Shown piece by piece: positions 44,914-54,151 of a stretch of 64,000 bases of DNA. The stretch is from the NCBI RefSeq assembly GCF_001050235.1, contig NZ_DF967972.1:3227953-3291952 (forward strand). The letters run 5' to 3'. A program made the position numbers and the translations under genes. The notes under the pieces are model-generated. The model saw only the letters and a list, made by a program, of their open reading frames with translations. It was not told the DNA's origin and did no database searches. Position 1 is the first letter of the stretch. Each line of letters opens with the position of its first letter. The DNA is from Longilinea arvoryzae. Lineage in GTDB: Bacteria > Chloroflexota > Anaerolineae > Anaerolineales > Anaerolineaceae.

Positions 44914-45762
44914 ATGAGCGACCTCATTTCCATCCGCGATGCACGACCTCAAGACATCAGTGACCTGGCTTTCTTATTGAACCAGGCACCCTATGTGCAC
45001 CGGCATTTGGACTGGCGCCTGCCTCTGGATTGGATTGGTGAAGAATTCTTCTGGATCCTGGAACAAAGCCAGCGCATCCAGGCGGTTTTTGCCTGTCCTG
45101 CTGATCCGCCGGGAATCGCCTGGGTGCGGCTCTTCGCCAGCAGCGCCCTCATCCAGCCGGATGAAGCCTGGGATCGCCTTTTCGAGCATGCCCTGAATCG
45201 AATTGGGCCTGGTTCGAATATCAAGTTGGCAGCCATTTCATTGCAGAATTGGTTCGAGCAGTTATTGGTGCGCCACGGCTGGTCGCTTCATCAACAGATT
45301 GTCACCCTGGGCTGGTCAGGCGACTTTTCGGCGGTTCAGCCCCTGCCGGATGGCGCAGTCATTCGACCGATCCTGCCCGAGGATTTACCCGAGGTCACCC
45401 GTCTGGATAATTTGGCCTTCGAACCGCTCTGGCAGCTTTCGCTCACAGCGCTCACCCAGGCGTATGAACAGAGCGCCTTTTCTACCCTGATGGAAATCGA
45501 TCAGCGCATCGTCGCTTATCAGATCAGCACCGCCACCGCGTACAGCGCTCACCTGGCCCGTTTGGCCGTACGACCCGAGTTGCAGGGCAAAAAGATCGGT
45601 TATGGTCTGGTCTATGACCTGCTGAAGCGCCTGGAACGATTGCATATCTGGTCGGTCACCGTGAATACGCAGCATGACAATCTGGCTTCCCAGGCTCTTT
45701 ACCGGCATCTTGGGTTCGCGCACACAGGCGACCAATTTCCGGTTCTGGTTTATCCACTCTAA
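44914..45762 (+). CDS. GNAT acetyltransferase with two GNAT-like halves
   Basis: 282 residues. The N-terminal half (about 1-140) looks like a degenerate GNAT fold (IRDARPQDISDLAFLL). The C-terminal half (about 145-282) holds the active-looking domain with VRPELQGKKIGYGLVYDLLKRL (acetyl-CoA loop) and NLASQALYRHLGFAHTG. Substrate unknown. The ATG is next to the terminator hairpin and has no ribosome site, so how it is translated is unclear. Confidence 0.83.
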   Translation: MSDLISIRDARPQDISDLAFLLNQAPYVHRHLDWRLPLDWIGEEFFWILEQSQRIQAVFACPADPPGIAWVRLFASSALIQPDEAWDRLFEHALNRIGPGSNIKLAAISLQNWFEQLLVRHGWSLHQQIVTLGWSGDFSAVQPLPDGAVIRPILPEDLPEVTRLDNLAFEPLWQLSLTALTQAYEQSAFSTLMEIDQRIVAYQISTATAYSAHLARLAVRPELQGKKIGYGLVYDLLKRLERLHIWSVTVNTQHDNLASQALYRHLGFAHTGDQFPVLVYPL

Positions 45763-45833
45763 TGTCCATTTAATTTACTTTTTAGACAATTAATGGCAAA
45801 ATATTCTTATCATTACCGATAAAGGACAAGAAT

Positions 45834-46544
45834 ATGCCACGTAAAAACGAGATTCGAACTCAACTGAAAGAGAAACGCCGCCGCAGTCAGAACCGCCAGC
45901 GTTTTTTGTGGATTGGAATTATTACCATCGTCGCGATCGCAGTGGTCGGGGTGCTGATCGGGGTAAGCAACCGCCCCATCGGTGAAATTCGGGATGCGAA
46001 GCCGCTCGAACGTCCCCAGGCCAATCGCAACTCCATGGGGGATCCAAACGCGCCCGTGAAGGTCGAGGAATTCAGCGATTTTCAATGCCCTTACTGCCGG
46101 ATGTTTTACGAAGACAGTGAAAGTTCGATCGTTGAGAACTATGTCAAGACCGGCAAGGTCTATTTTACGTACACGCCTTTTTCTTTCATCGATGGTAACG
46201 ATCCAAACGGAGAATCCAAATCGGCCGCCGAGGCCGCCTATTGCGCGGCTGACCAGGGGAAATTCTGGGAATATCACGATCTGTTGTTCACCAATCAAAA
46301 CGGCGAGAATATCGGCGACTTCACCAGCAAACGCCTGATCGCCTTTGCTGATAAACTGGGGCTGGACAGCAGCGCCTTCAAGAGCTGCTACAACGCCAAC
46401 ACTTACCGCCAGCAGGTGCTGGACGATCTGGCGCGGGGTCAAAGCCTGGGCGTCACGGCCACCCCATCTTTTGTGGTCAACGGCACCCTGGTCCAGGGAT
46501 ATACTGGATTGGCGCAGGCCATCGACGCGGCCCTGGCTAAATAA
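45834..46544 (+). CDS. Membrane-anchored DsbA-like thiol-disulfide oxidoreductase
   Basis: 236 residues. A strongly basic N-terminus (1-24), one helix (about 25-45), then a Thioredoxin_4/DsbA domain outside the membrane. Active site CPYC in DFQCPYCRMFY, two further Cys (AYCAADQ, KSCYN) and the cis-Pro loop TATPSFVVNG. It probably oxidises or isomerises disulfides in exported proteins such as the Cys-bearing secreted protein at 28606. AAGGAC precedes the ATG. Confidence 0.92.
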   Translation: MPRKNEIRTQLKEKRRRSQNRQRFLWIGIITIVAIAVVGVLIGVSNRPIGEIRDAKPLERPQANRNSMGDPNAPVKVEEFSDFQCPYCRMFYEDSESSIVENYVKTGKVYFTYTPFSFIDGNDPNGESKSAAEAAYCAADQGKFWEYHDLLFTNQNGENIGDFTSKRLIAFADKLGLDSSAFKSCYNANTYRQQVLDDLARGQSLGVTATPSFVVNGTLVQGYTGLAQAIDAALAK

Positions 46545-46707
46545 CCGGTCTGATTCGGCCGTCAATCGGCGTAATTGAGTCGACTGGTAGGAAAAATCAA
46601 CCCAAACAATGTCCACAGGTCGACCTGCTCCCCGCCTGCCCTGCAAAGGGATCGGGGATTGGGTCGGCCTGACTTTTGTAGATTGGCGCGACTTTAGTCG
46701 CCGGCGA

Positions 46708-47418
46708 TCAATACAATCCGAAGGCGCCCAATAGCAGCACGAGCAGGGGTGCAATCACCAGGGCCGGCAGGAAATTGGCTGAACGGATGGGGCGCAGTTC
46801 CAGTAGGCTGCCGATGGTCAGGCCAACCAGAATAAGTCCGCCGGCCGCCGACATCTCGGTGATCATCGCATTCGAAACCAGCGACTGCATCTGAACCGCC
46901 AGCAGGCTGATGCTGCCCTGGTAAACCAGCAGAAGCGGCGCGGAAAAGATCACGCCCAGGCCCAGCGTGGAGGCAAACGCCATGGCAGCGAAACCGTCCA
47001 GAATGGCTTTCACGACCAGCACGCTGCTGTCGCCGGTCAGGCCGTCTTGAATGGAGCCCAGAATGGCCATCGGTCCTACGCAGAAGACGAGCGAAGCGGT
47101 CAGGAAGCCCTTAATGAAACGCTTGGAGGAAGTATTATTGCCGCCGTTATTGAATTTACCCTCCAGCCAGACGCCCAGATTCGCCAGATGCTGATCGATT
47201 TGCCACCACTCCCCCAACAGCGAACCAATCAAAATGGCGCCGACCACCACCAGCGCATTCTGGGTCTTGATGAACATCTGAATGCCATAACCCAGCGTGA
47301 ACAAACCGAACCCGGAAACCACTGTCGTTCGCACCCGTTCGGGAATCCGCGCCCCCAGTAAATTTCCCAACAAACTGCCAAAAATTACAGCCCCAGCATT
47401 GATAAGTGTACCGATCAT
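46708..47418 (-). CDS. DUF554 family membrane protein (YdfK-like)
   Basis: 236 residues with six or seven helices. Family strings: GTLINAGAVIFGSLLGNLLG at the start, the conserved FCVGPMAILGSIQDGLTGD, and GGLILVGLTIGSLLELRPIRSANFLPALV at the end. It is a predicted transporter of unknown substrate. The start overlaps the stop of the adenosyltransferase gene by 4 bases, so they form one operon. Confidence 0.92.
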   Translation of the reverse strand: MIGTLINAGAVIFGSLLGNLLGARIPERVRTTVVSGFGLFTLGYGIQMFIKTQNALVVVGAILIGSLLGEWWQIDQHLANLGVWLEGKFNNGGNNTSSKRFIKGFLTASLVFCVGPMAILGSIQDGLTGDSSVLVVKAILDGFAAMAFASTLGLGVIFSAPLLLVYQGSISLLAVQMQSLVSNAMITEMSAAGGLILVGLTIGSLLELRPIRSANFLPALVIAPLLVLLLGAFGLY

Positions 47419-47966
47419 TTTTCTTTCGCCAGTGAAGGATTTTCACGGCCGCTGGCCGCGTTTTCAGATAACTCCATAAGAAATACCAACGAGGACAGGC
47501 GGTTTAGATAGCGCCCAAGGTCAGCATTGGTGATCTCCCCGCGCGCCAGAATTTCCGTCACCCGCCGTTCGGCCCGCCGGACAATGGTACGCGCCAGATC
47601 GAGCGCGGCGCCGGCTGAAGAATCGCCGGGCAGGATAAATTCATTGGGAGCCGACACGCTCTGCTCCAAAATTCCGATTTCATCCTCCAGCCGCCGGACG
47701 GCATTCGAATCGATGGTATGAAAGCGGGCAGCGGTTTGGGGGGTGGCCGCCAGCTCGGCCATCAAACGATACAGCTCACGCTGGATGCGGAGGATGCGGG
47801 TCTGATTCTCGGATCGGCTGCATTGGCTACGCGCAACGCCCAAAGCCGCGGAGGCTTCATCGACGGCGCCGATGGCTTCCATGCGGAGATCATATTTGGG
47901 AATCCGCCCTTCGCCCAACAATCCCGTGCTGCCGTCATCACCCTGACCGGTGTAGAATTTGGCCAT
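47415..47966 (-). CDS. pduO: PduO-type cob(I)alamin adenosyltransferase
   Basis: 183 residues. Transfers the adenosyl group of ATP to cob(I)alamin, making adenosylcobalamin. Family motifs: N-terminal TGQGDDGSTGLLGEGRIPKYD, EAIGAVDEASAALG, and C-terminal RRAERRVTEIL and LGRYLNRLSSLVFLMEL. Length is normal. It lies 6 bases after the unknown gene at 47973 and is coupled to the DUF554 gene. No other cobalamin genes are nearby. Confidence 0.94.
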   Translation of the reverse strand: MAKFYTGQGDDGSTGLLGEGRIPKYDLRMEAIGAVDEASAALGVARSQCSRSENQTRILRIQRELYRLMAELAATPQTAARFHTIDSNAVRRLEDEIGILEQSVSAPNEFILPGDSSAGAALDLARTIVRRAERRVTEILARGEITNADLGRYLNRLSSLVFLMELSENAASGRENPSLAKEK

Positions 47967-47972
47967 GCGAAC

Positions 47973-48533
47973 CTACCCTTCCGAGCGAAGACTGCGGTAC
48001 AGGAACCAGAATCGATCGCGTGGGAAACCGGCCTGCAATTCAGGTTCCCAGACGAAATCATCCTCCAGGCTGGCGCCGCGCAGGCGGGCATCCAATCCTG
48101 CCAGGTACTCTTGCTCCTGCGCGCGAGGTTCTGCCAACATATCTACCTGCAGCAAATCGAGAATCACGCGCGACCGGATTTCGTAACGGTAAATTGCCCG
48201 GGAGGGATCCGCAAGGAGTTCATCCAGGTGATCCTTCCAGAGTTTCAGGCGGCCGGAATATTCAAGGGCGGCTTTTTTTGCCCAGTTCGAGCGCCACTTT
48301 TCAAATATTCGATCGATTTGCGCGATTAGGTCCGCATCGCCCGCCTCTTCGTGAACCGCCAGCAGGCGCGCAGCGGCCAGACGGACACTTCCTAATGATA
48401 AACGGGACAGATTCCCGTTTGATATTCCACCCCGGCCTTCCAAAGGCCAATAAATCTCATTCGACAGGAGGAAATCTGGCAATTCAGCCAACGCGCTTTT
48501 CAAAAAGGCGCGATCTTCCTTGATTGTTGGCAT
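47973..48533 (-). CDS. Uncharacterised soluble protein
   Basis: 186 residues, helical and charged, no signal or membrane segment: LKSALAELPDFLLSNEIYWPL, RLAAARLLAVHEE, IFEKWRSNWAKKAALEYSGRLKLWKDHLDEL, FVWEPELQAGFPRDRFWFLYRSL. I recognise no family or catalytic motif. GGAGGA precedes the ATG. It is first in the operon with pduO and DUF554. Confidence 0.75.
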   Translation of the reverse strand: MPTIKEDRAFLKSALAELPDFLLSNEIYWPLEGRGGISNGNLSRLSLGSVRLAAARLLAVHEEAGDADLIAQIDRIFEKWRSNWAKKAALEYSGRLKLWKDHLDELLADPSRAIYRYEIRSRVILDLLQVDMLAEPRAQEQEYLAGLDARLRGASLEDDFVWEPELQAGFPRDRFWFLYRSLRSEG

Positions 48534-48558
48534 GGATTCCTCCTAGAAGGTAGAAAAA

Positions 48559-50250
48559 TCAGGGCGTAATGGTCTCCGCGGGCGCAGAAGTAGCGCTGCT
48601 TGCCTGCAAGTACCATGAAGTCACGCTTGCAAAGCGATCGGCTGTATCGTACAACGGGCCCATGCGAATTCCCTGGACCTGTGAACCGACTGCGTATGTA
48701 TAAACCGGATAATACAAGGGCAGCGCCGGAAGATCGTCGGCGAAAATCGCCTGGAAATTACGGTACAGGCGAGCCCGTTCGCTGTCATCCAGGGTAACGC
48801 GGGCATTTTCCAGGTAATCGCTGGCCATTTTATTATCCCACTGGGTATAGTTCTGGCCGCTGTTAGCCTGGACCTGGTCCCAGAAGGGATAGGGATCCGG
48901 GTCGGGAGAGCGCGCCAGGTCCATATCCACCAGCGCGGCTTGATAATCGCGGTTCGCCAGGCGTTCATTCAAAAGCGCATCATAGGAAACGGCTTCCAAA
49001 TCCACCCGCACCTGGATCGATTCCCAATCCTTCTGGATGGCCTGCGCGATGAGCGTGTGTTCGGGCGTATCCGGATAGATCAAAGTGAACGAAAGCTGCA
49101 CGCCTTCTTTCGCGCGCACATTCGGGTCATCCGTACCGACAACGTATCCGGCATCCTTGAGCATATCCGCCGCCTTGGTCGAGTCGAACTCGACCCGGCT
49201 GAGGCTGTCGTTATAAGCCCATGAATTGGGGAAGATCGGGCCATCTGCCAGAATCCCTTGACCGTTGAGAATCCGGTCGATGATCCACTGGCGGTTGAGG
49301 CCGGTATACAGCGCCTTGCGCACGGCCGCGTCCGCCAGGAAGGGTTTATCCGTGTTTTTCAGGTTGAACAACACCATCGACAATTCAGGTAGCCGGCCGG
49401 TATAAATCGAGAGATCGGGTTCCGCAAGTGCTTCCGGGAGGGTTGCCTTAGAGATTCCCGCAATCCCCTGGACATCCCCGTTTCGATAGGCGTCCAGCGC
49501 GGATTGATCATCCGCGTAATAACGGAACACCATCTGCTGAATGAACGGTTTGCTGCCGTAATACTTCGTGTTCGCAGACAGCACCACACCGGTAATTTTA
49601 CCGTCTTCTGCAATCAGGCGATCGAACTTGAAAGGCCCACTGCCGACCGGTTGGAGATTGAAGGATGCGTCGATCAGGTCCGCGAAGTTGGTGCCTTCGA
49701 GAAGATGCTTGGGTAAAACGCCGAAGCTGAGATAATCCAGGAACGGCGAAAAAGGTTCCGGCAGCTTGAATTGAAGCTGCGTGTCGCTGACAGCCGTCAC
49801 CTCCACGCTTTTCCAAAACGCCTGCAGATCGCTCGGAATGACCGGCGAATCGCTTCGCAGAAGATCGATGGTAAAAACCACATCCGCGCTGGTCAGCGGT
49901 TTCCCGTCGTGCCAGAGCACGCCCTCTTTCAGCGCGAAGTTGTAAATGGTTCCGTCTTTGGAGATGCCCCACGAATCGGCCAGATCGGCCACCGGATTGC
50001 CGTGATCGTCGAATGTGATCAAACGGCTGTAAAGCAGACGGTCCACGTCCCGATCGACGGAATTGTAGAAATCCAAAACCGGATTAAGGCGCTGCAAGGA
50101 ACCAATCAGCGCCTCTGCGTACGCTCCCCCCTCGGAGGGTTGGGGCGCGGAAGCCGGTGTTTGAGAGGTGGGCTGCTCGATCAACAACAAAGCCCCCACG
50201 ACCAGGCCGGTCAGAAAGATGATGATTAGTTGCCAGCGTATTTTTTTCAT
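48559..50250 (-). CDS. Family 5 (oligopeptide-type) ABC transporter substrate-binding protein
   Basis: 563 residues. An N-terminal membrane anchor (about 6-24, no lipobox Cys) and a Pro/Ser-rich linker are followed by the SBP_bac_5 domain. Signatures include LADSWGISKDGTIYNFALKEGVLWHDGKPLTSADVVFT and VGSGPFKF, with VRKALYTGLNRQWIID and AALVDMDLARSPDPDPYPFW later. It should bind peptides or other small ligands outside the cell for import. No permease or ATPase genes accompany it, so it is an orphan receptor in this window. Confidence 0.92.
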   Translation of the reverse strand: MKKIRWQLIIIFLTGLVVGALLLIEQPTSQTPASAPQPSEGGAYAEALIGSLQRLNPVLDFYNSVDRDVDRLLYSRLITFDDHGNPVADLADSWGISKDGTIYNFALKEGVLWHDGKPLTSADVVFTIDLLRSDSPVIPSDLQAFWKSVEVTAVSDTQLQFKLPEPFSPFLDYLSFGVLPKHLLEGTNFADLIDASFNLQPVGSGPFKFDRLIAEDGKITGVVLSANTKYYGSKPFIQQMVFRYYADDQSALDAYRNGDVQGIAGISKATLPEALAEPDLSIYTGRLPELSMVLFNLKNTDKPFLADAAVRKALYTGLNRQWIIDRILNGQGILADGPIFPNSWAYNDSLSRVEFDSTKAADMLKDAGYVVGTDDPNVRAKEGVQLSFTLIYPDTPEHTLIAQAIQKDWESIQVRVDLEAVSYDALLNERLANRDYQAALVDMDLARSPDPDPYPFWDQVQANSGQNYTQWDNKMASDYLENARVTLDDSERARLYRNFQAIFADDLPALPLYYPVYTYAVGSQVQGIRMGPLYDTADRFASVTSWYLQASSATSAPAETITP

Positions 50251-50265
50251 ATTCCTCTGAAAAAC

Positions 50266-50302
50266 GGAAAAAGGCGACTACCCCAATATCAGGCAAGTCG
50301 CC
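50266..50302 (-). terminator. Intrinsic terminator of secG
   Basis: Minus strand: 7-bp stem (50273-50279 with 50296-50302), 16-base loop, followed by TTTTT. It sits 55 bases after the secG stop. Confidence 0.65.
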
Positions 50303-50356
50303 CCATCAAATGCTTCTTTGGGTCAGCCGGATTGCGAAAAACCGCGTCGCCCTCCG

Positions 50357-50578
50357 TTATTTTAAGGCTACGATGACGGTGGTGAGGATCAAGAAAACAA
50401 CAGCCAGACCAATCGTAACGTAGAAGATCGTCTTTTCAATACCCCGTCGGGCGCTGAAAACGGTGCCACTGTCCTGTCCGGTCAAACCGCCCAGGCCAAC
50501 ACCTTTGTTTTGCAGGATGACAGCAGCGATCAGTGCGATCGAGATTATAATCAGGGCAATATCTAAGTAATTTTCCAC
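50357..50578 (-). CDS. secG: Protein translocase subunit SecG
   Basis: 73 residues: two helices (about 5-22 and 50-70) with the conserved cytoplasmic loop LQNKGVGLGGLTGQDSGTVFSARRG between them. It is the small third subunit of the SecYEG channel. The start is GTG with AGGAGG 6 bases before it. Monocistronic with its own promoter and terminator. Confidence 0.93.
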   Translation of the reverse strand: MENYLDIALIIISIALIAAVILQNKGVGLGGLTGQDSGTVFSARRGIEKTIFYVTIGLAVVFLILTTVIVALK

Positions 50579-50607
50579 GCTTAGCCTCCTAAAGTAAAAG
50601 CACGTCG

Positions 50608-50637
50608 ATTATAACGTCCAATGGCCTAAATCGTCAA
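50608..50637 (-). promoter_or_regulatory. secG promoter
   Basis: Minus strand: TTGACG (50632-50637), 18-base spacer, TATAAT (50608-50613). It places the start about 25 bases before the GTG, leaving room for AGGAGG. Confidence 0.7.
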
Positions 50638-50656
50638 CCACGAATTGTCAGTTAAT

Positions 50657-51721
50657 ATGAAAGAACTCATCACCAACCTTCATCTTCATACCCAGTATTC
50701 CGATGGAAGTGGAACCCACCAGGATATCCTCGAAGCTGCCATGCGCAGTGGCCTGGATGTGGTCATCCCGACCGATCACAACGTCTTTGTACAGGGGATG
50801 GACGCTTACCTGCGCAAGGGCGACCACACCGTGATGTTGATGTGTGCCGAGGAAGTTCACGACCCTACCCGCCTGCCGCAGAAGAATCACCTGCTGGTTA
50901 TCGGCGCAGGCCGTGAATTGGCCACCTTTGCTCCTGACCCGCAAAATTTATTGGACCAGGTGCAGCGCGCCGGCGGGTTGAGTTTCATTGCCCATCCCAA
51001 GGAACACGCGTTGCCCTACTTTGGCGAGACCGATATCACCTGGGAAAACTGGGATGTGCATGGTTTCACCGGTATTGAAATTTGGAACAGCCTGAGCGAG
51101 TTGAAAGAAGTCTCGCATTCGCTTCTGCAAACCATTTTTCACGCGCTTTTTCCGGCCACCATTGCCCACGGGCCACTGCCCGAGACGTTGGCGTTGTGGG
51201 ACAGTCTGCTGGCCAGGGGCGACCGCGTGGTTGCAGTCGGCGGGTCAGATGCGCACGCCCTGCACAAACGTCTGGGGCCCATTCGCAAGACGATCTTCCC
51301 CTATGATTTCCATTTTGGTGCCATCAACACCCACTTGCTGACCCCGGAACCTCTATCGGGTGATTTGAATTTCGACCGCCGCATGGTTCTGCAGGCGCTT
51401 CGGGATGGGCACGCTTTTGTGGGGTATGACCGGCCGGCGCCGACGCGCGGGTTCCGCTTCACCGCCCAGGGAGAGGAAAATGCCATGCAGGGCGATATCG
51501 TCCGCCTGCACGGCGGCATCACCCTGCAAATTCGCCTGCCTGGCGAGGCCGAATGTCGTTTGCTGAAGGATGGCGCGGTCGTACAGACCTGGCATAATCA
51601 AGAAATCTGCGCTCACATCACCACCCAACCCGGCGTCTACCGCGTGGAGTGTTATATTCGCTACCTGGGAAAGCTCCGCGGATGGATCTTCAGCAACCCG
51701 ATTTATATCCGGGAGGGTTAA
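50657..51721 (+). CDS. PHP-domain metal-dependent phosphoesterase
   Basis: 354 residues. An N-terminal PHP domain with metal motifs NLHLHTQYSDGS (7-18 region), IPTDHN, the Glu in CAEEVHD, FIAHPKEH and VGGSDAHAL. A short beta-rich C-terminal domain follows (about 265-354). Such stand-alone PHP proteins hydrolyse nucleotide or phosphate esters; the substrate is not evident. I take the ATG at 50657 over the TTG at 50645. It ends 3 bases before ybaK. Confidence 0.88.
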   Translation: MKELITNLHLHTQYSDGSGTHQDILEAAMRSGLDVVIPTDHNVFVQGMDAYLRKGDHTVMLMCAEEVHDPTRLPQKNHLLVIGAGRELATFAPDPQNLLDQVQRAGGLSFIAHPKEHALPYFGETDITWENWDVHGFTGIEIWNSLSELKEVSHSLLQTIFHALFPATIAHGPLPETLALWDSLLARGDRVVAVGGSDAHALHKRLGPIRKTIFPYDFHFGAINTHLLTPEPLSGDLNFDRRMVLQALRDGHAFVGYDRPAPTRGFRFTAQGEENAMQGDIVRLHGGITLQIRLPGEAECRLLKDGAVVQTWHNQEICAHITTQPGVYRVECYIRYLGKLRGWIFSNPIYIREG

Positions 51722-51724
51722 TAA

Positions 51725-52222
51725 ATGGCGGCAAATAACGTCACCCGCCTGTTGGACGCGCGGAAAATTCCCTACACTGCGTTCGAGCTTCCGGCCGAGA
51801 AATTAGGCGCCATCGAAACCGCGCGCCGCCTGGGCGTGCCGCAGGAAATCGTCTTCAAGACCATCGTGGTGAAACGGGACAAACCCGGCAAACCCTTGTT
51901 GGTGGTCATCCCAGGAAACCACGAAGTAGATTTGAAGGCCCTGGCGGCTGTGTTGGGCGAAAAGAAAGTCCACATTCCCACCCAGCGTGAAGCCGAAGCA
52001 CTCACCGGGCTGCAGGCCGGCGGCATCTCTCCCCTGGCCTTGATCAACAAAGGCTTTCAAGTTCTCCTGGATCAATCCGCCGGGCGGCACGAGCAAATTC
52101 ACATTTCGGGCGGACAGCGCGGGCTGAACATTCGACTGCCGGTGAAAGCGCTCGTCGAACTCACCCATGCGCGCCTGGCGTCGGTCAGCAAACCGATGGA
52201 AAATCCGCTCGACGAGGATTGA
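51725..52222 (+). CDS. ybaK: Cys-tRNA(Pro)/Cys-tRNA(Cys) deacylase YbaK
   Basis: 165 residues of the YbaK/EbsC editing family, which hydrolyse mischarged Cys-tRNA(Pro). Visible: GVPQEIVFKTIVVKRD with the essential Lys, VVIPGNHEVDLKALA, and GGISPLALINKGFQVLLD. Length is normal. Co-transcribed with the PHP gene; convergent with rtcB. Confidence 0.93.
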   Translation: MAANNVTRLLDARKIPYTAFELPAEKLGAIETARRLGVPQEIVFKTIVVKRDKPGKPLLVVIPGNHEVDLKALAAVLGEKKVHIPTQREAEALTGLQAGGISPLALINKGFQVLLDQSAGRHEQIHISGGQRGLNIRLPVKALVELTHARLASVSKPMENPLDED

Positions 52223-52228
52223 GGCGCT

Positions 52229-53677
52229 TCAGCCCTTGACCACCACTACAGGCCGCAGGCGGGCCACTTTTCGGGCAATGCCGGCGCCTGAAACGGTTTC
52301 GACCACGTCGTCCACATCCTTATAGGCTTGCGGGGCTTCTTCGGCCAATCCGGCCAGCGATCCGGCCTGGATGTGGATGCCCTGTTGCTCCAATTCATCG
52401 CGCAGTCGATCTCCGCGCACGTCCCGTTTGGCCTTGCTGCGGCTCATCACGCGCCCGGCGCCGTGACAGGTGGAGCCGTACGAGATCGCCATGCTGGTTT
52501 CGGTGCCCACGAGCACCCAGGAGGCTGTGCCCATCGATCCGGGCACCAGCACCGGCTGGCCGATGGCCTGATATTCTTCCGGCAGCCCGGCTTGCCCCGG
52601 GCCGAAGGCGCGCGTGGCCCCTTTGCGGTGCACGCATACTTTCAGCGGTTTTCCTTCGATCATATGTGTTTCGATCTTTCCCATGTTGTGCGCAACGTCA
52701 TAGACCTGATGCAGGTGGAACCGGCGGATCTTGCCCGCCAGCACCTGTTCGAAGGCGCGCTGAGCGAGGTGGGCCAAAACCTGGCGATTACAAAAGGCGA
52801 AATTGGCTGCTGAGCGCATGGCCGCCAGGTAGTGCTGTCCCTCGGGCGAATCCATCGGCGCGCAAACCAGCTCGCGGTCCGGCAATTGAATACCGTATCG
52901 GCGTACGGCGGATTGAAATTCCTGGACGTAATCGCTGCACACCTGATGCCCCAGGCCTCGCGAACCGCAGTGAAACTGGAGCACCAGGCAGCCTTCCATC
53001 AGTCCCATCGCCTGAGCCGCATCCGGATCGAAAATCTGCTCGACCACATCCACTTCCATAAAATGATTGCCGGACCCCAACGTACCCAGTTGATCGCTGC
53101 CGCGGGTTTTGGCGTGCTCGCTCACCCAACGCGGATCCGCGCCGTCCACGCAGCCAGTTTCCTCCGTGCGGCGCAGATCCTCTGTAGTCGCCATACCCTG
53201 CTTGACCGCCCATTCAGCGCCCAGGCGGCAAACGGCGTCCAGTTCAGAAGGCTTGAGTTTGAACGGACCCGCCTTCCCCATTCCGCTCGGGCAGGCGGCA
53301 TTCAGGGCTGCCGCCAGTTGAGCGAGATGGGGTTGCGCCTCGGTATATTCGATCGAAGAACTCATCAGGCGGACGCCGCAATTGATATCATACCCGATGC
53401 CGCCGGGAGAGATCACGCCATGCGGAAAGGCCGTTGCCGCGACGCCCCCAATGGGAAAACCATATCCCTGATGGACATCCGGCATGACCACCACCGGCCC
53501 GACCAGACCGGGCAAGGTCGTCACATTGACGGCCTGTTCAAGCGACAGGTCATCCAACGCAGCTTCCAGCAAGAGCTCGGAGGCGAACAAATGCACGGCC
53601 ACCCGCATATCGCTGCGATAGGTTTTCGGAATTTCCCATTCGTACTGGCTGAGCTTCTTGAAGGTCTTTTTTAACAT
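52229..53677 (-). CDS. rtcB: RNA 3'-phosphate/5'-OH ligase RtcB
   Basis: 482 residues. Joins 2',3'-cyclic phosphate or 3'-phosphate RNA ends to 5'-OH ends using GTP and Mn2+. Motifs: [31 protein letters not shown] (metal Cys), [25 protein letters not shown], and the guanylated His in [16 protein letters not shown] take the ATG at 53677 (GGAGCCGGTGGA upstream; [17 protein letters not shown] fits the family) over the in-frame start at 53710. The archease gene lies 35 bases upstream. Confidence 0.97.
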   Translation of the reverse strand: MLKKTFKKLSQYEWEIPKTYRSDMRVAVHLFASELLLEAALDDLSLEQAVNVTTLPGLVGPVVVMPDVHQGYGFPIGGVAATAFPHGVISPGGIGYDINCGVRLMSSSIEYTEAQPHLAQLAAALNAACPSGMGKAGPFKLKPSELDAVCRLGAEWAVKQGMATTEDLRRTEETGCVDGADPRWVSEHAKTRGSDQLGTLGSGNHFMEVDVVEQIFDPDAAQAMGLMEGCLVLQFHCGSRGLGHQVCSDYVQEFQSAVRRYGIQLPDRELVCAPMDSPEGQHYLAAMRSAANFAFCNRQVLAHLAQRAFEQVLAGKIRRFHLHQVYDVAHNMGKIETHMIEGKPLKVCVHRKGATRAFGPGQAGLPEEYQAIGQPVLVPGSMGTASWVLVGTETSMAISYGSTCHGAGRVMSRSKAKRDVRGDRLRDELEQQGIHIQAGSLAGLAEEAPQAYKDVDDVVETVSGAGIARKVARLRPVVVVKG

Positions 53678-53712
53678 TCCACCGGCTCCCTTCGCGAATG
53701 GCCAGGTCATCC

Positions 53713-54129
53713 CTAGACATCAAAAACGATTTTGACTTTCCAGCCATCTTCCGCCTGCAAAATCGCCAGGTCATGATAAGTTACGGCCTTGACCAATCGG
53801 GCTTGGGCAACCAACGGCTTTTCTTCGAATTGCGCTTGAAGAGATAAGCCGTTGCATTGCAGTATAATGCGATCGAAGGCCACTCGCCGGGTTTCGGCCC
53901 GGAAGAGCAGCTCGGACAGAAATGCCACCAACAGGCTTTCCGGATCGGCGCTTGAGACTTCCAACTGCCGGCTTACCCCGGGGGCATCCGCCAGGCGCAC
54001 GCCCATCAATCGATACAGCCCCAGGGCCGCCTGGGTGAACAGCCCTTCCAGGTCCGGTGCCCAGACTTCCATGGCCCAATCCGCGGTGTGTTCCACCTCG
54101 CGAAATCCTGAACTATTTTTCTTTTCCAT
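53713..54129 (-). CDS. Archease (RtcB activator)
   Basis: 138 residues. Archease speeds RtcB guanylation and turnover. Family motifs: [30 protein letters not shown] at the start, [18 protein letters not shown] in the middle and AVTYHDLAI near the end, with the acidic metal residues in place. I take the ATG at 54129; the longer frame runs into the divergent fhaA. Adjacent to its partner rtcB on the same strand. A palindromic -10 lies 13 bases upstream. Confidence 0.94.
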   Translation of the reverse strand: MEKKNSSGFREVEHTADWAMEVWAPDLEGLFTQAALGLYRLMGVRLADAPGVSRQLEVSSADPESLLVAFLSELLFRAETRRVAFDRIILQCNGLSLQAQFEEKPLVAQARLVKAVTYHDLAILQAEDGWKVKIVFDV

Positions 54130-54136
54130 ATTCGCT

Positions 54137-54148
54137 TTATAATTATAA
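54137..54148. promoter_or_regulatory. Palindromic bidirectional -10 shared by archease and fhaA
   Basis: TTATAATTATAA is its own reverse complement and contains TATAAT on both strands. It sits in the 22-base gap between the two divergent ATGs (54129 minus, 54152 plus). TATAAT ends 8 bases before the fhaA ATG and 12 before the archease ATG, with no useful ribosome site, so both transcripts would be leaderless or nearly so. Confidence 0.65.
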
Positions 54149-54151
54149 GGT

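Noticed and set aside
50251..50356. Structured RNA or riboswitch between secG and the peptide-binding protein gene
   Set aside because: The only clear structure is the secG terminator hairpin; no conserved riboswitch core is visible.
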